Part shown: positions 43,650-46,535 of the stretch, in pieces | How positions within the stretch are numbered: position 1 is the stretch's first letter | How the letters are laid out: each line of letters opens with the position of its first letter | NCBI GenBank assembly: GCA_002482535.1 | Contig: DLGE01000003.1 | Coordinates: forward strand, 1 to 46,535 | Reading direction: 5' to 3' | Source of the DNA: Peptococcaceae bacterium UBA7702 | GTDB lineage: Bacteria; Bacillota; Dehalobacteriia; UBA7702 | DNA: 46,535 nucleotides | Made by a program: the position numbers and the translations under genes | The notes under the pieces: generated by a model | Databases searched by the model: none | The model's input: only the letters and a program-made list of their open reading frames with translations | What the model was told of the DNA's origin: nothing

Positions 43650-43826
43650 CTCGTTTCCTCCTTCGCCTAAGACGATGTCGCCTTTCCTTGTTTCACTGTA
43701 CCACGAAATCAGGGACGGTGCAAGATCAGAAAAACCGATCATATGCAAATATACAACAATATATTCATTTTCACCTTCCATATACCCGGTTTTTCTGGAA
43801 AAAAGGCGGTTTTTCACTGTTTACGC

Positions 43827-43854
43827 TTGCATAATTTCGATAATATGATATCAT
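43827..43854 (+). promoter_or_regulatory. Promoter of the amino-acid ABC operon
   Basis: TTGCAT (43827-43832) and TATCAT (43849-43854) are separated by 16 bp, about 60 bp before the binding-protein gene. Confidence 0.5.
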
Positions 43855-43912
43855 AGTTAGTGACTTAACATCTGATAAAAGTATATAAAATGGATGAAAA
43901 AGGAGTTAAATA

Positions 43913-44713
43913 ATGAAAAAAATCCTCGCACTTTTGATCACCGCGCTTTGTTGTATCGCGATGCTGACCGCCTGCGGTTCCGCCGATGATAAGGACACCG
44001 CCAACGGTGACGGTACTTTTGTCTTCAAACACGGCTTTGACATGGATTATCCCCCCTATTCCTATCGTAACGACGAAGGGGAAATCGGCGGTTTCGATGT
44101 GGAAATGGCCAAAGCTGTTTGCGATTATCTCGGTTGGGAATATCAATCCGTCCCCTTCAACTGGGATGCCAAAGACGCTGAATTGGAATCCGGCGCCTGT
44201 GACTGCATTTGGTCCGGGTTTACCCTCAACGGGCGGGAAGACGATTACTGCTGGTCCGTTCCGTATTCCGATAACACCCAGGTCATTATGGTACTGGAAA
44301 ACTCCGATATTAAAACCCTTGACGACCTCAAAGACAAGAATGTCGGCGTGCAAACCGCTACCTCAGCTTTGGACTTGCTCCAAGGCGATGAAAAAGAATT
44401 TGCCGACACCTTTGCCTCGTTGAATCAGTACGATACTTACACCACTGCCGTTACCGACCTTCAGGCCCACGCCATCGAGGCCATTGCCATCGACATCACC
44501 GCGGCCAATTACTATATGCAGAAAAACGAGGGCCTCGAACTCCTTGATGAAACCCTCAGTACCGAACAGTACGCCATCGGCTTCCGGCTCAGCGATACCG
44601 AACTTCGCGATCAGGTCAATGAAGCCCTGGCGGCATTGGCTGCCGACGGCACCGTCGCTGAAATCGCCGAAAAATATCCGGAAATCGCCGATCAGATTAC
44701 CCTCGGTAAATAA
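43913..44713 (+). CDS. Amino-acid ABC transporter substrate-binding lipoprotein
   Basis: This 266-residue family-3 solute-binding protein has a lipoprotein signal ending LTAC (lipidated Cys21). The typical segments are FDMDYPPYSYRNDEGEIGGFD, CDCIWSGFT and VGVQTATSALDLL. Polar amino acids (for instance cystine, glutamine or arginine) are usual ligands, but the specificity cannot be read. The start is ATG 43913 with an AAAGGAG site. It is the first gene of the operon with a permease and an ATPase. Confidence 0.93.
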   Translation: MKKILALLITALCCIAMLTACGSADDKDTANGDGTFVFKHGFDMDYPPYSYRNDEGEIGGFDVEMAKAVCDYLGWEYQSVPFNWDAKDAELESGACDCIWSGFTLNGREDDYCWSVPYSDNTQVIMVLENSDIKTLDDLKDKNVGVQTATSALDLLQGDEKEFADTFASLNQYDTYTTAVTDLQAHAIEAIAIDITAANYYMQKNEGLELLDETLSTEQYAIGFRLSDTELRDQVNEALAALAADGTVAEIAEKYPEIADQITLGK

Positions 44714-44740
44714 TCTTGGTTGATCCGTAGTAAGGACTTT

Positions 44741-44773
44741 ACAGGCATTGAGCCGTTTCGGTTCAATGCCTGT
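44741..44773 (+). terminator. Intercistronic hairpin without T-run
   Basis: A 15-bp stem with one G-T pair joins 44741-44755 to 44759-44773, between the binding-protein and permease genes. No T-run follows. It probably stabilises or partly terminates the upstream message so that the binding protein is made in excess. Confidence 0.65.
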
Positions 44774-44790
44774 TGCGTAGGGGAAACAAA

Positions 44791-45507
44791 ATGACATTTT
44801 CAATCATGTTATCCACGATGTCCGTGGGCATGTTGCGGACATGCGGCATCTTCGTCTTGACCCTCATCGGCTCTCTGCCGCTGGGGATTCTTGTCGCCCT
44901 GGGACGGATGAACCAATGGGCGCCACTAAGGGGCCTGTCCAAAACAGATGGCAGCAGCGGCGCTTTGATCAGCGCCGTGGCATCGCTCAAACCGATTCAG
45001 TCCGTAGTCAAAGTCTATATCTCCATCATGCGGGGTACCCCCTTGATGCTCCAGTTGCTGGTTTGGTATTTCGGCCCTTATTACCTTTTCGGCTGGGATA
45101 TCGGCGGCTACCGCTTTACCGCCATCATCTTAGGTTTTGTTTTGAATTACGCCGCCTATTTCGCGGAAATTTACCGCTCCGGCATTGAAGCGATCCCCAA
45201 AGGGCAGTATGAAGCCGCCGCCGTGCTGGGGTACACAAAAACCCAAACCTTTGCCAAAATCATCCTGCCTCAGGTGATCAAAATCATCTTGCCTTCCATC
45301 ACCAACGAAGTCATCACCCTGGTCAAAGATACCTCCCTCTCCTTCACCCTGGCCTATCAGGAGGTTTTTTCCATCGCCAAGCAGATTTCCGCTTCCCAAA
45401 CGTCCTTCATGCCGTTCCTGATCGCCGGCGTCTTCTACTACATCGCCAACTACGTGGTGGCGTTCTTTATGGAACGCTTTGAAAAACGGCTGTCTTACTA
45501 CAGGTAA
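44791..45507 (+). CDS. Amino-acid ABC transporter permease
   Basis: This 238-residue HisM/ArtQ-type permease has about five helices. The ATPase-contact EAA loop is around AAAVLGYTKTQTFAKIILPQ, and VYISIMRGTPLMLQLLVWYFG is characteristic. An insertion of about 20 residues (MNQWAPLRGLSKTDGSSGAL) lies in the first cytoplasmic loop. ATG 44791 is chosen for its AGGGGAAA site. It is followed by the ATPase gene after 12 bp. Confidence 0.93.
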   Translation: MTFSIMLSTMSVGMLRTCGIFVLTLIGSLPLGILVALGRMNQWAPLRGLSKTDGSSGALISAVASLKPIQSVVKVYISIMRGTPLMLQLLVWYFGPYYLFGWDIGGYRFTAIILGFVLNYAAYFAEIYRSGIEAIPKGQYEAAAVLGYTKTQTFAKIILPQVIKIILPSITNEVITLVKDTSLSFTLAYQEVFSIAKQISASQTSFMPFLIAGVFYYIANYVVAFFMERFEKRLSYYR

Positions 45508-45519
45508 AGGAGGTAGCTG

Positions 45520-46281
45520 ATGAAGCTGCTCGAAATGAACCACATTCAGAAATCCTTCGATGATCTCAGCGTTTTAAAAGACGTCTCTCTCCATGTCCAT
45601 GAGGGGGAAGTTGTGGCGGTCATCGGCCCTTCCGGCAGCGGCAAATCGACACTGCTGCGCTGCGCTACCTTTTTGGAAACCATCGACGCCGGCAGTATTT
45701 TCTATGTCGGCAAAAAGGCTGCGGAAAACGACAGCGAAGGCCGGGCCAAATACGTATCCGCCACCGAACTGAAAAAACTGCGCAGTTGTTTTGGCCTGGT
45801 TTTTCAAAACTTCAATCTGTTTCCCCATTATTCCGTTTTAAAAAACATCACCGACGCCCCCATCGGCGTTCAAAAACGCGATAAAAAAGAGGCTGCCGCA
45901 GCAGCCATGGCGCTGTTAAAAAAAATGGGTCTCGAGGATAAAGCCAATTGCTACCCTTATCAACTTTCTGGCGGCCAGCAACAGCGCGTTTCCATCGTGC
46001 GGGCTTTGGCCATGAATCCCCAAATCCTGTTTTTTGACGAACCCACTTCGGCCTTGGATCCCGAACTCACCATTGAAGTGTTAAAGGTGATTCGTGCTTT
46101 GGCCGAAGAAAAAATGACGATGGTCATCGTCACCCATGAAATGGCCTTCGCCTCCGCCGTGGCCGATCGGGTGATCTTCATGGACGGTGGCGTGGTGGTG
46201 GAGGAAGGCCCTCCCGGGGAAGTCTTCGGCAACCCAAAACAGGAGCGCACAAAACAATTCCTGGAAAAATACGCGGAATAA
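45520..46281 (+). CDS. Amino-acid ABC transporter ATP-binding protein
   Basis: This 253-residue ATPase of the polar amino-acid uptake family (GlnQ/HisP-like) has Walker A GPSGSGKST (about 37-45), Q-loop VFQNFNLFPH, signature LSGGQQQR, Walker B LFFDEPTSALD and the switch His in VTHEM. The start is ATG 45520 with an AAAGGAGG site. It is the last gene of the operon; I see no clear terminator after it. Confidence 0.96.
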   Translation: MKLLEMNHIQKSFDDLSVLKDVSLHVHEGEVVAVIGPSGSGKSTLLRCATFLETIDAGSIFYVGKKAAENDSEGRAKYVSATELKKLRSCFGLVFQNFNLFPHYSVLKNITDAPIGVQKRDKKEAAAAAMALLKKMGLEDKANCYPYQLSGGQQQRVSIVRALAMNPQILFFDEPTSALDPELTIEVLKVIRALAEEKMTMVIVTHEMAFASAVADRVIFMDGGVVVEEGPPGEVFGNPKQERTKQFLEKYAE

Positions 46282-46535
46282 CCTTTAAAATATCTTTTTT
46301 CAACTGAAATCAAAAAAAATAAAATGTAACGCAAAAAGAGCTGAAAATAAAAAATACCAGTATTCTCCATATAGCTACACTTTAGTATCTTTTCATACCA
46401 AGGGTGAACACGTTGACAACATTGACTTTTTCATCTATAATTATTATGGTTTATCACAAATCCTAAATTCAAAGGCTTCTCCTTTATAGAATTTATCTTT
46501 CTTTTAAAATTCAATAGATCTATTGTTACGGAATC
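46282..46535 (+). other. AT-rich tail without a gene
   Basis: No coding region or clear hairpin is visible here. It holds only the promoter at 46413-46441, whose gene lies beyond the window. Confidence 0.6.
46413..46441 (+). promoter_or_regulatory. Consensus promoter pointing out of the window
   Basis: TTGACA (46413-46418) and TATAAT (46436-46441) are separated by 17 bp, a perfect sigma-A match. No start codon follows with a good ribosome site before the window ends. Confidence 0.7.

Noticed and set aside
43650..43817. N-terminal extension of CysK and a possible cysteine-responsive leader
   Set aside because: The extension is unlike the family, and no T-box or SAM-type motif was found.

Overview
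The window reads as chromosomal DNA from a low-to-mid GC, Gram-positive, anaerobic member of the Bacillota, most likely class Clostridia. Three things point there. Genes of endospore-forming lineages are present (yqfC, yqfD, a PdaB-type deacetylase, a YerB-like DUF3048 lipoprotein). There is a sortase-type LPEAG cell-wall anchor and a T-box leader. The metabolism looks anaerobic: pyruvate phosphate dikinase with its regulator, indolepyruvate:ferredoxin oxidoreductase, and an MttB-family methyltransferase. I cannot name the genus. Almost the whole window is coding. I found no rRNA or tRNA gene, insertion sequence, CRISPR array or prophage.

Layout: 1-2.6 kb holds a non-pyrrolysine MttB-like methyltransferase and a convergent alpha/beta hydrolase. 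2.9-7.2 kb is a three-gene surface-protein operon: a DivIVA-like coiled-coil protein, a signal peptidase I, and a large sortase-anchored choice-of-anchor-A adhesin. 7.2-12.3 kb is a transport and resistance block on the minus strand: two paralogous EamA/DMT permeases whose 3' ends and terminators are nearly identical, a MerR regulator broken by a frameshift, and a marR-MATE efflux pair. 12.4-15.9 kb is ppsR-ppdK. 16.2-20.9 kb is a plus-strand cassette encoding an MBOAT acyltransferase, an SGNH/polysaccharide-deacetylase fusion, an acyl carrier protein and an FkbH-like glyceryl-transfer enzyme. It lies between ppsR-ppdK and glyQS.

21.0-34.6 kb is a long minus-strand housekeeping block in a typical Clostridia order: yqfC-yqfD, phoH-pgpH-ybeY-dgkA-DUF3048-era, mgtE-recO, then T-box-glyQ-glyS. 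34.6-37.3 kb is iorA-iorB plus a translationally coupled small zinc-ribbon gene. 37.4-42.7 kb carries a PdaB-like deacetylase, a stand-alone pyruvate-kinase C-terminal-domain protein, adenine deaminase and a phosphoglucomutase/phosphomannomutase. cysK is convergent with the mutase and overlaps its end. 43.8-46.3 kb is a polar amino-acid ABC transporter operon. A consensus promoter at the right edge points out of the window.

The most interesting material is the FkbH-ACP-MBOAT-SGNH/deacetylase cassette. It has the parts list of a Dlt-like surface-acylation system, but the local carrier-loading enzyme is FkbH-like rather than a DltA-like adenylating enzyme, so a glyceryl-type modification of an extracellular polymer is a reasonable hypothesis. 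Second is the DivIVA-like/signal peptidase/adhesin operon, in which a Cna-B-like domain appears to be inserted inside the choice-of-anchor-A fold. Third is the MerR/EamA locus, with 19-bp-spacer promoters and signs of 3'-end gene conversion.
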